DNA from: Massilia sp. W12
Lineage (GTDB): Bacteria > Pseudomonadota > Gammaproteobacteria > Burkholderiales > Burkholderiaceae_D
DNA length: 64,000 nucleotides
NCBI RefSeq assembly: GCF_037300705.1
Contig: NZ_CP147776.1
Coordinates: 2,480,001-2,544,000 of the forward strand
Direction of reading: 5' to 3'
Both the position numbers and the translations under genes were made by a program. The notes beneath the pieces are model-generated. The model did no database searches. It was given only the letters and a program-made list of their open reading frames with translations, and had not been told where the DNA came from. Below, one piece after another: positions 9,879 to 19,062 of the stretch (positions are counted from its first letter, which is position 1; every line of letters starts with the position of its first letter).

Positions 9879-11444
9879 ATGAATTCCTTGTTTTCTGTGG
9901 CGCAGATACGGGAAATCGAGCAAGCCGCCTGCGCCAATTTAGCCACCGGCGCGCTGATGCAACGCGCCGGGGCCGCTGCGGCCAGACTGGCGCAGGAATT
10001 GGTCAGCGGGCCGAGCGGTTTATTACGGGTGCTGGTGTTGGCCGGGCCTGGCAATAATGGCGGCGATGCGCTGGATTGCGCCGCCCGTCTGTCACAAGCC
10101 GGCATGCAGGTGTCCTGTCTCTTGTTAAGCGAAACCGGTTTGACCCCGGATGCTGATCTGGCGCACAAACGCGCGCGCGCATCCGCTGTGCATTTCATCG
10201 ATCCTGTCGCCGCCGGCGATCCGGCCTCCTCCATCACCTCGACCCGCTGGCATCTGGTGATTGACGGCTTATTCGGGATCGGCTTGACGCGCCCCTTGCA
10301 TGGCGATTTGTTGCGCCTGGTGCACAGCGTGAATCATTTTCAATGCCCGGTGCTGGCGCTGGACGTGCCCAGCGGGCTGGATGCGGATACCGGCAATGTG
10401 GTGGGCTTCGATGCGGCTGACCCGCATGCGGCGCAGGCGATCCGCGCCAGCCATACGATTACTTTTATCGGTGACAAACCGGGCTTGCATACCGGGATGG
10501 CGCGCGATTATGTGGGACAGGTGCATGTCGCCCGTCTGGAAATTGACAGCCGCCTGTATAAGCCGAGTCATCTGGATTTGAACACAAGCGCTCTGTTTGC
10601 GCGTTGCAGCCGGCAGCGGCTGCACTACTCGCACAAACTGAGCCATGGCAATCTGGCCATCATCGGCGGCGCCCCCGGTATGAGCGGTGCGCTGATTCTG
10701 GCCGCGCGCGCCGCCTTGCTGGCCGGAGCCGGGCGGGTGCAGGTGTTTTTTGTGGCCCCGCAAAGCGCTTGTCCGCCGTTTGATCCGCAACATCCTGAAT
10801 TAATGTGCCGCCCGCTGGAAAAAGAAGCGCCGCAGCAAGCGGTGCAAGTGGTCGGGCCTGGCATGGGGTCGAGTAAAGAAGCCTGCATCGCGCTCAAACA
10901 TGCTTTGAGTTCTGACGCTGCACTGGTGTTGGATGCTGACGCCTTGAATTTGCTGTCTCTGGAGAGCGGCTTGCAGCAATTATTGCGCAGCCGGCGCGCC
11001 GCCAACATTCTCACGCCGCACCCGCTGGAAGCCGCCCGCTTATTGGGACAGGGTGCGCGCGGCGCGGCGCAAGTGCAGGCGGATCGCATCAAAGCCGCGC
11101 GCGAATTGGCGCAACGTTACGCAAGCATTGTGATTTTAAAAGGATCGGGCAGTATCATCGCCAACCCGCATGGCCATGTGGTGATCAATCCGACCGGCGG
11201 CCCGGCTTTGGCCACCGCCGGCACTGGCGATGTGCTGGCCGGATTATGCGGGGCTTTGCTGGCGCAACAGTGGCCGGCCTGGGAAGCAGCCTTGGCGGCC
11301 TGCTGGCTGCATGGCAAGGCCGGCGACAGTCTGACCCTGGAAATGGGCGGCGCTTGCGGCATCTGCGCCAGCGAGTTGCCGGCGCAGATCCGGCGCGAAC
11401 TCAATCAATTGCTGCGTGATCACCCGCATCAGGCGCTGCGCTGA
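9879..11444 (+). CDS. nnr: Bifunctional NAD(P)H-hydrate epimerase/dehydratase
   Basis: A 521-residue two-domain repair enzyme. The N-terminal YjeF (NnrE) epimerase domain has the GPGNNGGDALDCAARL motif near residue 55 and the conserved acidic VIDGLFGIGL region. The C-terminal ribokinase-like (NnrD) domain has ILTPHPLEAARLLG and the ATP/ADP-site TAGTGDVLAGLCGAL near residue 445. Together they return hydrated NAD(P)H, a damaged cofactor, to NAD(P)H using ADP. The start at 9879 has an AGGAGA site six bases upstream; the much longer open frame upstream is antisense to the CoaD-HD gene and is not used. It ends 13 bp before the convergent ABC ATPase gene. Confidence 0.95.
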   Translation: MNSLFSVAQIREIEQAACANLATGALMQRAGAAAARLAQELVSGPSGLLRVLVLAGPGNNGGDALDCAARLSQAGMQVSCLLLSETGLTPDADLAHKRARASAVHFIDPVAAGDPASSITSTRWHLVIDGLFGIGLTRPLHGDLLRLVHSVNHFQCPVLALDVPSGLDADTGNVVGFDAADPHAAQAIRASHTITFIGDKPGLHTGMARDYVGQVHVARLEIDSRLYKPSHLDLNTSALFARCSRQRLHYSHKLSHGNLAIIGGAPGMSGALILAARAALLAGAGRVQVFFVAPQSACPPFDPQHPELMCRPLEKEAPQQAVQVVGPGMGSSKEACIALKHALSSDAALVLDADALNLLSLESGLQQLLRSRRAANILTPHPLEAARLLGQGARGAAQVQADRIKAARELAQRYASIVILKGSGSIIANPHGHVVINPTGGPALATAGTGDVLAGLCGALLAQQWPAWEAALAACWLHGKAGDSLTLEMGGACGICASELPAQIRRELNQLLRDHPHQALR

Positions 11445-11457
11445 GCGGGCCATGGCT

Positions 11458-12186
11458 TCAATCCTGTTGCTGCAGCTGACCTGCCGCCATGCGGATGCGC
11501 CGGCCACAGCGTGCGGCAATCGCCGGATCATGCGTCACCAGCACCAGAGTCGAACCGCGTTCGCGGTTCATGGCGAACATCAGGTCAATAATCGCCTCGC
11601 CATTGGCGGCGTCCAGGCTGCCGGTCGGTTCATCGGCCAGCAACAGCGGCGGTTGATTGACAAAGGCGCGCGCCAGCGCGACGCGCTGTTGCTCGCCGCC
11701 TGACAGATATTTGGGCAAGTGCTGCAAGCGTGCGCCCAGCCCCACTCTTTGCAGCATGGCTTGCGCGGCTTCCTGGGGATTGCGTTCTCCTTGCAGTTCA
11801 AGCGGCAGCATCACATTTTCCAGCGCGGTGAGGTGCGGCAAGAGTTGAAACGACTGGAACACAAAACCCATGCGTTGCGCGCGCAGTCTGGCGCGCGCAT
11901 CTTCGTTCATGGCGAAAATATCCACGCCTTCCAACAGGACTTTGCCGCTGCTTGGCGTATCCAAGCCGGCCAGCAAGCCCAATAAGGTGGATTTGCCGGA
12001 ACCGGATGCGCCAATGATGGCCAGCGTTTCGCCACGCTTAACGGTAAAATCGACACCTTGCAAGATGGATAGCAAGCCGCCGGCGTCTTGCACCTGTTTG
12101 CAAAGCGCGGATACGCAAATCGCGTCTTCTGCCGTGGTTTCTTGGGGCGCCTGGCGCGCCACACTCGATGAGGATGAAAAAGGCAT
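11458..12186 (-). CDS. ybbA: ABC transporter ATP-binding protein, YbbA/LolD family
   Basis: A 242-residue ABC ATPase. Walker A GASGSGKST (near 59), Q-loop FVFQSFQLLPHLTALENV, signature LSGGEQQRVALARAF, Walker B LLLADEPTGSLD and the switch His in VLVTHD are all intact. The sequence type is the MacB/LolD/YbbA group that powers lipoprotein or lipid-related extraction from the inner membrane. As in Escherichia coli, it lies head-to-head with a TesA-type esterase gene. No permease partner (YbbP-like) follows; the next gene on this strand is about 1.8 kb away. The first about 20 residues (Ser/Gln-rich) are not part of the fold, so a later start is possible. Confidence 0.92.
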   Translation of the reverse strand: MPFSSSSSVARQAPQETTAEDAICVSALCKQVQDAGGLLSILQGVDFTVKRGETLAIIGASGSGKSTLLGLLAGLDTPSSGKVLLEGVDIFAMNEDARARLRAQRMGFVFQSFQLLPHLTALENVMLPLELQGERNPQEAAQAMLQRVGLGARLQHLPKYLSGGEQQRVALARAFVNQPPLLLADEPTGSLDAANGEAIIDLMFAMNRERGSTLVLVTHDPAIAARCGRRIRMAAGQLQQQD

Positions 12187-12199
12187 GCCGTATTATCCA

Positions 12200-12835
12200 A
12201 TGATGATCAAATTTTTCCATGTGTGCTTTGGCCTGCTGCTGCTTGCGGCTGGGCGCGACGGCTATTGTGCAACAAAAAACCTGCTCGTGCTGGGCGACTC
12301 GCTCTCAGCGGAATACGGGATTGCGCGCGGCAGCGGCTGGGTGGCGCAATTACAGGCGCGCTTGCAAAAAAGTCATCCCGAATACCAGGTGATTAACGCC
12401 AGCGTATCCGGCGAGACTTCCAGCGGCGGCAAGTCGCGTCTGCCGGCCTTGCTCAAGCAACATCAGCCGGCGATTGTGATTATTGAGCTGGGCGGGAATG
12501 ACGGCTTGCGCGGGCTGCCGGTTGCGGCCTTGAGCGCGAATTTGCAAAGCATGGTCAAAGACAGCAAGGCGGCTGGCGCGCGCGTGCTCTTGGCGGGTAT
12601 GCAAATCCCGCCCAATTACGGCCAGCAATATACGCAAAAATTTTATGCCGCCTTCGCCACAGTGGCGCAACAGGAAAAAGTCGCGCTGCTGCCGTTTTTG
12701 CTCAAGGGCGTGGCGGAAAATGAGGATTTATTCCAGGCTGACCGGATTCACCCCAAGCAGGAAGCGCATGCGCAAATTCTGGAAAACATATGGCCGGTTC
12801 TGTCGCCATTATTAAAAAATACAAAAGCCAAATGA
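12200..12835 (+). CDS. tesA: Arylesterase/acyl-CoA thioesterase I (TesA-like, SGNH hydrolase)
   Basis: A 211-residue secreted SGNH hydrolase. The signal peptide is MMIKFFHVCFGLLLLAAG. Block I is VLGDSLSAEYGI (Ser nucleophile), block III is ELGGNDGLRG, and block V is ADRIHPKQEAH (catalytic Asp and His). Family members hydrolyse acyl thioesters and aryl esters in the periplasm. Three ATGs are close together (12185, 12200, 12203); I chose 12200 because it begins directly at the signal peptide, but no clear ribosome site decides it. Its stop overlaps the next start (ATGA), so it is translationally coupled to the selenouridine synthase gene. Confidence 0.9.
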   Translation: MMIKFFHVCFGLLLLAAGRDGYCATKNLLVLGDSLSAEYGIARGSGWVAQLQARLQKSHPEYQVINASVSGETSSGGKSRLPALLKQHQPAIVIIELGGNDGLRGLPVAALSANLQSMVKDSKAAGARVLLAGMQIPPNYGQQYTQKFYAAFATVAQQEKVALLPFLLKGVAENEDLFQADRIHPKQEAHAQILENIWPVLSPLLKNTKAK

Positions 12836-13887
12836 AATACCCGCACATCGTCAGCGCTGATGCGCTCGCCGCCTGCATGGATCAAGGCATGTCTGTGTTG
12901 GACGTGCGCTCGCCGTCCGAATTCCTGCTTGATCATGTCCCCGGGGCGGAAAATTTCCCGGTGCTAGATGATGCGCAGCGGGTCACTGTGGGCACGCTCT
13001 ACAAACAGCAAGGCCCGTTTGAAGCGAAAAAAATCGGCGCCGCGCTGGTGGCGGCGAATGTGGCGCAGCATTTGCAACAATCCTGGCAAGGCCATGGGCG
13101 CGATTGGCGCCCCTTGGTGTATTGCTGGCGCGGCGGCAACCGCAGCGGCGCCTGCGCCCATATTCTGGCCAAAATCGGCTGGCCGGTGCATCTACTGGAG
13201 GGCGGTTACAAGGCTTATCGTCAATATGTGGCGGCCAGCTTACCGGGCTTGGCGCAGGGACTGGAGCTGCGCATTGTATGCGGCATGACCGGGGTCGGTA
13301 AAAGCCGCCTGCTGCAAGCACTGGCGCAAGCCGGCGCGCAGGTCTTGGATCTGGAAGAATTGGCGTGTCATCGCGGCTCCCTGCTGGGCCATTTGCCGGA
13401 GCAGGCGCAGCCCTCGCAAAAAGCATTTGAATCGGCCTTGTGGGAGAAAATGCGCCGTTTTGATGTTACGCGGGTGGTGTATGTGGAGGCGGAAAGTCAA
13501 AAAGTGGGCAATCTGCGCGTGCCGGAATCGCTGATTCAGCGCATGCGTCAGGCGCCCTGCCTGTTTTTACAAGCCGCCCTGCCCTTGCGCGTGGAATTGC
13601 TGTTGCAAGACTATGCCCATTTCACCACAGCGCCCGATGGATTGCTGCAAAAACTGGCTTTTCTGACGCCTTTGCATGGCCGCGCCACAGTCCAACAATG
13701 GGAGCAAATGGTGCGCCTGGGACAGTTTGCGCAAGTCACCCAAGCCTTGCTGGAACAACATTACGACCCGAGTTATTTACGTTCGATGCAGCGCAATTTC
13801 AGCCTGTTCCACAACGCACACAGCTGGGAGCTGCGCGATTTGCAGGATTTTCCGCGCTTGGCGCAAGAGATCATCGCTGCAGCCTGA
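12832..13887 (+). CDS. mnmH: tRNA 2-selenouridine synthase
   Basis: A 351-residue protein with the SelU/MnmH layout. An N-terminal rhodanese domain carries the catalytic Cys in VYCWRGGNRSG (near residue 97), and a C-terminal P-loop domain carries GMTGVGKSRLLQAL (near 150) and the EAESQKVGNLRVPESL segment typical of this family. It exchanges sulfur for selenium at the wobble 2-thiouridine of certain tRNAs using selenophosphate. The start overlaps the tesA stop by four bases. No selD is seen in the window. It is followed by a strong bidirectional terminator. Confidence 0.94.
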   Translation: MKYPHIVSADALAACMDQGMSVLDVRSPSEFLLDHVPGAENFPVLDDAQRVTVGTLYKQQGPFEAKKIGAALVAANVAQHLQQSWQGHGRDWRPLVYCWRGGNRSGACAHILAKIGWPVHLLEGGYKAYRQYVAASLPGLAQGLELRIVCGMTGVGKSRLLQALAQAGAQVLDLEELACHRGSLLGHLPEQAQPSQKAFESALWEKMRRFDVTRVVYVEAESQKVGNLRVPESLIQRMRQAPCLFLQAALPLRVELLLQDYAHFTTAPDGLLQKLAFLTPLHGRATVQQWEQMVRLGQFAQVTQALLEQHYDPSYLRSMQRNFSLFHNAHSWELRDLQDFPRLAQEIIAAA

Positions 13888-13901
13888 GGTCTGCGCCAAT
13901 A

Positions 13902-13929
13902 AAAAACGCCCCGCATGCGGGGCGTTTTT
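13902..13929. terminator. Bidirectional Rho-independent terminator
   Basis: A fully palindromic hairpin (AAAA-CGCCCCGC / GCGGGGCG-TTTTT) lies in the 62-bp gap between the convergent mnmH and ppiD genes. A T-run follows on both strands, so it can end both transcripts. Confidence 0.93.
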
Positions 13930-13949
13930 ACTTCCAGCTCCAGCGCAGC

Positions 13950-15941
13950 TTACTTCTTCGCGCTGGCTTCAGCAGAGGCTGCAGCGGAAGCTGAGGCCGA
14001 TGCAGAAGCCGAGGCCGATGCAGAAGCTTCAATGCCAGCGTTTTGCTTAAACACTTTCACCTTGTGTTTTTGCTTATACCACTCCAGACTGGCGGCGATT
14101 TCCTGTTGCGCATAGGCGTTTCCGACTTGCTGCGCCAACTGCGCGCGCATGGCTTCATCGGGTTTTTCCTTTTGCGAGACTTTGGTGATGCGATACAGGC
14201 CATAACCGGCGCCCGGCACTTCCGCGCCGACCAGCACGGGCAGCTTGCTGATATCGGCTTTCATCACCGCTTCAAATGCCGCCGGCGGCAGCGCCGGTTG
14301 CTGGGAATCGCGCGACACCTGCTTTTCAGTGGCAAAGCCGCTGGCGTCATCCTTGGCTTTGAGCGCCGCCAGGCGCGCTTCGCCATCAGCCTTGGCCAGT
14401 TTTGCCATTTCCTTTTCACGCAGGAAGGCTTCAATTGCCGGTTTCACATCCGCCAGCGCACGCGGTTTGGCCGGGCGGTGTTCTGTCACATGGCCGGCGA
14501 TCAAGACGCCATTGCCGATGTCCACCACGTCGGTATTGCGCTTGCCTTTCAGAATGTCTTCCTTGGAAAACACCGCGCTCAGGAATTTCGGATTGTTATA
14601 CGGGGTGGCGATGCCTAAACCCGGATCCGGCTCGCGGCCCAGATTGTCCACCACTTCAATCTTCAATTTCAGCTTGGCGTGCTCGGCAACGCCCTTCAAA
14701 TCGGATTGCTCATCCACCGTATTGGAGAAGATTTCACTCAATTCAGAGAGCTTTTTCTTGACCGCATCTTTTTTCAATTCGGCCAGAATGCCATCTTTGA
14801 CTTCTTCATACGGCTTGGTGGCTGCCGGCTGGATATCGCTCACCAGCAAAATGTGATAACCGAACTGGGTTTGCACCAATTCGCTGATCTGATCTTTTTT
14901 CAGAGCGAAAGCGGCTTGCTCAAATTCTTTGACCATTTCGCCATTGGCCATGATAAAGCCCAGGCTGCCGCCTTCCTGCGCAGAACCGGGGTCATCGGAA
15001 TTCTTTTTGGCGACATCGGCAAAGCTGGCTGGAGCGGCTTTGAGTTCGGCCAGCAATTTGGCGGCTTTGGCTTTGGCGGCGTCTTTTTCGGCCTGGCTGG
15101 CGCCGGCTTTGACCAGGATGTGCGAGACTTTGCGGCGTTCGGTCGAGCCGTATTTGCTCAGATTGTCTTTGTAATATTTTTGCGCGGCGGCTTCATCAGC
15201 CTGCACCAAGGCATCCACCTGGGCCGGGCCTAACACCACATATTCCACCTTGGCGCTTTCGCGGGTTTTGAATTTGTCGGCGTTTTTGTCGTAGTAGTCT
15301 TTGATCATTTCCTCAGTCAATTTCACTTTGTCGGCGAAATCGCTGTTTTTGATCATCAACTCTTGCACGCTGCGCTGCTGCTCGAACAATTCGGCAAAAC
15401 GGGTGCTGACGGTTTTCGGAATAAAGGAAGAGGCGCCGAGCGCGACGCCGAGTTGCTGACGCGTCATGCCATCGCGCAAATTGGCTTCATATTGTGCGCT
15501 GCTGGCGCCGACGCGTTCCAGGAATTTCTGATAATTCGCATTATCAATCTTGCCATCCGCAGCGATAATCCCGGGCACTTGTTCTTTCAGCGCATCCAAC
15601 ACCATGCTGTCAGGCACGGTCAGCAAACGGCTGCGCGCTTCGGCGCCAAGCACACGCTCATTGACCAATTGATCCAGCACGCCCTGCTTCATCTCAGCCG
15701 TTTCAAACAGCTTGGGATCATAGTTTTGCCCCAAGCGGGCGCGCATGTTTTCAATCTGGTTGCGCAGCACATTGTCCCATTCCTGCTTGGTGACCGAGGA
15801 TTTGCCGACCTGGGCCACATCGGTATCCACCTCGTTCAACGAGCGCAAACCTTCAATCCCGCCCAGCACAAAGGGGGGCAGCACAATCAGAACCAGCACC
15901 CCTTGCACAATTTTTGGATTTTCACGTACAAATTCAAGCAT
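13950..15941 (-). CDS. ppiD: Peptidyl-prolyl cis-trans isomerase / periplasmic folding factor PpiD
   Basis: A 663-residue inner-membrane-anchored chaperone. The N-terminus MLEFVRENPKIVQG leads into one membrane segment (VLVLIVLPPFVLGGI). A SurA-like N-domain follows, then a parvulin domain around residues 260-365 (RRKVSHILVKAG ... GGSLGFIMANGEMVKEFEQA ... QTQFGYHILLVSDI), then a second, degenerate isomerase-like region. PpiD helps newly exported proteins fold at the Sec exit. The last about 25 residues are a low-complexity Ala-Ser repeat ending SAEASAKK. The start at 15941 gives the standard PpiD N-terminus; ATG 15971 would add ten residues. Its place next to tRNA-Asp and lon is the usual betaproteobacterial order. 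Confidence 0.93.
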   Translation of the reverse strand: MLEFVRENPKIVQGVLVLIVLPPFVLGGIEGLRSLNEVDTDVAQVGKSSVTKQEWDNVLRNQIENMRARLGQNYDPKLFETAEMKQGVLDQLVNERVLGAEARSRLLTVPDSMVLDALKEQVPGIIAADGKIDNANYQKFLERVGASSAQYEANLRDGMTRQQLGVALGASSFIPKTVSTRFAELFEQQRSVQELMIKNSDFADKVKLTEEMIKDYYDKNADKFKTRESAKVEYVVLGPAQVDALVQADEAAAQKYYKDNLSKYGSTERRKVSHILVKAGASQAEKDAAKAKAAKLLAELKAAPASFADVAKKNSDDPGSAQEGGSLGFIMANGEMVKEFEQAAFALKKDQISELVQTQFGYHILLVSDIQPAATKPYEEVKDGILAELKKDAVKKKLSELSEIFSNTVDEQSDLKGVAEHAKLKLKIEVVDNLGREPDPGLGIATPYNNPKFLSAVFSKEDILKGKRNTDVVDIGNGVLIAGHVTEHRPAKPRALADVKPAIEAFLREKEMAKLAKADGEARLAALKAKDDASGFATEKQVSRDSQQPALPPAAFEAVMKADISKLPVLVGAEVPGAGYGLYRITKVSQKEKPDEAMRAQLAQQVGNAYAQQEIAASLEWYKQKHKVKVFKQNAGIEASASASASASASASAAASAEASAKK

Positions 15942-15995
15942 CGTAGGCCATCTCGTTATAGTTGGAAGCACGCCGCAATGCGGCGCGCGGATGTG

Positions 15996-16024
15996 AAAAA
16001 AGGCGAACCATGTTCGCCTTTTTT
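15996..16024. terminator. Rho-independent terminator after tRNA-Asp genes
   Basis: Hairpin GGCGAAC-cat-GTTCGCC is flanked by six A and six T, so it works on either strand. On the minus strand it lies just after the tRNA-Asp pair and should end that transcript before ppiD. Confidence 0.85.
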
Positions 16025-16030
16025 CGATGT

Positions 16031-16107
16031 TGGCGGAGCGGACGGGGCTCGAACCCGCGACCCCCGGCGTGACAGGCCGGTATTCTAACCAACTGAACTA
16101 CCGCTCC
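16031..16107 (-). tRNA. tRNA-Asp (GTC), copy 2 in transcript order
   Basis: A 77-nt tRNA on the minus strand with GGAGCGG/CCGCTCC acceptor arms, a GTTCGAG-type T arm (GGTTCGAGCC) and encoded CCA. The anticodon loop reads CCTGTCACG, giving anticodon GTC for aspartate. It is identical to the copy at 16168-16244. The 60-nt spacer holds a small hairpin (GTCAGC-tttcg-GCTGAC, 16138-16154), a possible processing signal. Confidence 0.97.
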
Positions 16108-16167
16108 ATGCAAGCTGCTGAGCAACTCACGAAAACTGTCAGCTTTCGGCTGACTTGACGATCTTAT

Positions 16168-16244
16168 TGGCGGAGCGGACGGGGCTCGAACCCGCGACCC
16201 CCGGCGTGACAGGCCGGTATTCTAACCAACTGAACTACCGCTCC
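16168..16244 (-). tRNA. tRNA-Asp (GTC), copy 1 in transcript order
   Basis: A 77-nt tRNA with the same sequence as the downstream copy: matching acceptor stem, anticodon GTC, and CCA encoded in the DNA. It lies between lon and ppiD, both on the same strand, so it is probably the first part of a two-tRNA transcript. Confidence 0.97.
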
Positions 16245-16417
16245 AACTCAGATGCGTCAAAGGCATTATTATAGTACGTCTTTTGCAGCATTTCCAGTAT
16301 TCCAAACTGGATTTTTGCGTTTTTCCTGCATTTTTTTGCCGCGCCGGCGTCTCGCGCCAGCTGGCAATGGGACAGATCCGCGCCGACGCGGCAAAGCGCC
16401 GGCGCGGGCGCGCTGAA

Positions 16418-18835
16418 TCAATGTTTGGTCAGCGCGCTTTTATCGTTTCCCGCTTCTTTCCCCGCCACGGCTGCCGCTTCCACCGCAGGCTCAGGTTCAG
16501 CCAAAGGCTGCGGCGCACGTTCCAGCGCCAGTTCCAGCACCTTGTCAATCCACTTCACCGGTACGATTTCCAGCTTGTTTTTGACATTGTCCGGAATTTC
16601 CGCCAGATCTTTGACATTGCCCTCGGGGATCAAGACCGTCTTGATGCCGCCGCGATGCGCCGCCAGCAGTTTTTCCTTCAGGCCGCCAATCGGCAAGACT
16701 TCGCCGCGCAAGGTGATTTCACCTGTCATGGCGACGCCGGCTTTAACCGGAATCCCGGTAAACACCGAAACCATGGCGGTGGTCATGCCGATGCCGGCGG
16801 AAGGGCCGTCTTTCGGCGTGGCGCCTTCCGGCATGTGGATATGGATGTCAGTCTTTTCAAATACCTCATCCACAATCCCCAAGCGCTGGGCGCGGCTGCG
16901 CACCACGGTGCGCGCGGCTTCAATCGACTCTTTCATCACATCGCCCAGCGTACCGGTGCGGATGATATTGCCTTTGCCGGTCATTTTTACCGCTTCAATC
17001 GTCAGCAGATCGCCGCCCACCTCGGTCCAGGCCAAGCCGACCACCTGTCCGACTTGCGGGTCTTTTTCCGCCACCCCGAAGTCATAGCGGCGCACGCCTA
17101 AGAATTTATCCAGATTCTTGGGAGTGACAGTGACTTTTTTCTCCGATTTTTTGAGCAGCAGCATCTTGACCACTTTGCGGCAGATCTTGGAGACTTCACG
17201 CTCCAGCGCACGCACCCCGGCTTCGCGTGTGTAGTAGCGGATGATGTCGCGCAAGGCGGCTTCGGAAATGCTGACCTCATCCTCTTTCAAGCCATTGTTT
17301 TTCAATTGCTTGGGCAAGAGGTAGCGCAAGGCGATGCTGGTCTTTTCATCCTCGGTGTAACCCGACAGGCGGATCACTTCCATACGGTCAAGCAAGGCCG
17401 GCGGAATATTGTAGGAATTCGAGGTGGCGACAAACATCACGTCGGACAAATCGAAATCGACTTCAATATAGTGATCTGAGAACGTGTGATTTTGCTCAGG
17501 ATCCAGCACTTCAAGAAGGGCCGAGGCCGGATCACCACGGAAGTCGGCCCCCATCTTGTCCACTTCATCGAGCAAAAACAGCGGATTGCGCACGCCGACC
17601 TTGGTCAGACTTTGCAAAATCTTGCCCGGCATGGAGCCGATATAAGTGCGGCGATGGCCACGGATTTCCGCTTCATCACGCACCCCGCCCAGCGCCATGC
17701 GCACGAATTTGCGGTTGGTGGCGCGCGCAATCGACTGCCCCAGCGAGGTCTTACCCACGCCCGGCGGGCCGACAAAGCACAGAATCGGCGCTTTGAGTTT
17801 GTCCACGCGCTGTTGCACCGCCAAATATTCCAGGATGCGTTCTTTGACTTTTTCCAAGCCATAGTGATCCGCTTCGAGCACTTTTTCGGCATTGGACAGG
17901 TCGGCGCTGATCTTGGATTTCTTTTTCCATGGCAGATTGACCAGGGTGTCGATGTAGTTGCGCACCACGGTGGCTTCAGCCGACATGGGCGACATCAACT
18001 TCAATTTTTTCAGCTCGGCCTGGGCTTTTTCCAAAGCTTCCTTGGGCATCTTGGCGGCCAGAATTTTCTTTTCCAGCTCGTCCAGATCAGCGCCGTCTTC
18101 GCCCTCGCCCAGTTCCTTCTGAATTGCTTTGACCTGTTCGTTAAGGTAGTACTCGCGCTGCGATTTTTCCATCTGGCGCTTGACGCGGCCACGGATGCGC
18201 TTTTCCACCTGCAGAATATCGAGTTCGCCTTCGAGCTGGCCTAAGAGGTGTTCGAGGCGGCGCGAAACATTGAAAATCTCCAGAATCACTTGCTTCTGTT
18301 CGAGTTTCAAAGGCAGATGCGCCGCCACGGTGTCAGCCAGGCGGCCGGCGTCATCGATACTGGCCAGCGAAGCCAGGATTTCCGGCGGGATTTTTTTGTT
18401 CAGTTTCACATACTGATCAAACTGCTGCACGATGGCGCGGCGCAGCGCTTCGACTTCCGCCTCATTGCCCAAATCGCTCAAAATCGGCGTCAGTTCCGCC
18501 ACAAAGAAATTATCATTCTCGCGGATGTGATGAATTTTGGCGCGCTGCGCGCCTTCGACCAGCACTTTGACCGTGCCGTCCGGCAGTTTCAGCATCTGCA
18601 GGATGTTCGCCACACAACCGATTTCATAAATATCCGTCGCGGTTGGCTCATCCTTGGCCGCCGCTTTTTGCGCCGCCAGCATGATGCTCTTGCCCGCTTC
18701 CATCGCAGCTTCCAGCGCTTTGATCGATTTCGGACGTCCGACAAACAAAGGAATCACCATGTGCGGAAACACGACCACGTCGCGCAAAGGCAGCAAAGGT
18801 AATTGGGTTTGCTCAGTAAATTTGGAGATTGTCAT
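16418..18835 (-). CDS. lon: ATP-dependent protease Lon
   Basis: An 805-residue LonA protease. The order is: N-terminal substrate-binding domain (LPLLPLRDVVVFPHMVIPLF), coiled-coil, AAA+ domain with Walker A GPPGVGKTSLGQS (near 360) and Walker B PLFLLDEVDKMG, and a C-terminal Ser-Lys protease domain with the catalytic Ser in KDGPSAGIGMTTAM (near 682) and Lys in GGLKEKLLAAHRGG (near 725). It degrades misfolded and some regulatory proteins in the cytoplasm. The tail is Ala/Glu-rich and variable. The start has AAGG upstream. Gene order lon - clpX - clpP - tig on one strand is conserved, but a terminator separates clpX from lon. Confidence 0.98.
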   Translation of the reverse strand: MTISKFTEQTQLPLLPLRDVVVFPHMVIPLFVGRPKSIKALEAAMEAGKSIMLAAQKAAAKDEPTATDIYEIGCVANILQMLKLPDGTVKVLVEGAQRAKIHHIRENDNFFVAELTPILSDLGNEAEVEALRRAIVQQFDQYVKLNKKIPPEILASLASIDDAGRLADTVAAHLPLKLEQKQVILEIFNVSRRLEHLLGQLEGELDILQVEKRIRGRVKRQMEKSQREYYLNEQVKAIQKELGEGEDGADLDELEKKILAAKMPKEALEKAQAELKKLKLMSPMSAEATVVRNYIDTLVNLPWKKKSKISADLSNAEKVLEADHYGLEKVKERILEYLAVQQRVDKLKAPILCFVGPPGVGKTSLGQSIARATNRKFVRMALGGVRDEAEIRGHRRTYIGSMPGKILQSLTKVGVRNPLFLLDEVDKMGADFRGDPASALLEVLDPEQNHTFSDHYIEVDFDLSDVMFVATSNSYNIPPALLDRMEVIRLSGYTEDEKTSIALRYLLPKQLKNNGLKEDEVSISEAALRDIIRYYTREAGVRALEREVSKICRKVVKMLLLKKSEKKVTVTPKNLDKFLGVRRYDFGVAEKDPQVGQVVGLAWTEVGGDLLTIEAVKMTGKGNIIRTGTLGDVMKESIEAARTVVRSRAQRLGIVDEVFEKTDIHIHMPEGATPKDGPSAGIGMTTAMVSVFTGIPVKAGVAMTGEITLRGEVLPIGGLKEKLLAAHRGGIKTVLIPEGNVKDLAEIPDNVKNKLEIVPVKWIDKVLELALERAPQPLAEPEPAVEAAAVAGKEAGNDKSALTKH

Positions 18836-18863
18836 GGCATACCTTTTCTAAAATCTGGGTACG

Positions 18864-18891
18864 ATGTTGGCGCATTTACTTAAAACTCAAG
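18864..18891 (-). promoter_or_regulatory. Possible heat-shock (sigma-32-like) promoter for lon
   Basis: Reading the minus strand, CTTGAG (18891-18886) is followed after 15 bases by CCAACAT (18870-18864), about 30 bp before the lon start. This resembles the sigma-32 pattern CTTGAA / CCCCAT, and lon is usually heat induced. The -10 match is only partial. Confidence 0.3.
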
Positions 18892-19018
18892 GGTGCAGCG
18901 TAAAAATCTTTCCGCCACCCCATGCGCATCATCCCAACAAACCCTCAATAACAGGCGCGTGGCGCTGCGCCCTTCCTGGTTGATCTTCAGTTTGCTTACC
19001 GCTGCAAACCACCAAAGC

Positions 19019-19062
19019 AAAAAGCCACCAGTTTTGCGTAAAGCAAAGCTGTGTGGCTTTTC
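19019..19062. terminator. Long bidirectional terminator after clpX
   Basis: An 18-pair hairpin with one bulged base: AAAAGCCAC + CAGTTTTGC pairs with GCAAAGCTG + GTGGCTTTT around a GTAAA loop. T-runs follow on both strands. On the minus strand it ends the clpP-clpX transcript about 145 bp after the clpX stop, leaving lon with its own promoter. Confidence 0.85.

Noticed and set aside
16031-16244. Tandem identical tRNA-Asp genes as an integration site
   Set aside because: No integrase, no third partial tRNA copy and core genes on both sides; a simple duplication is enough.
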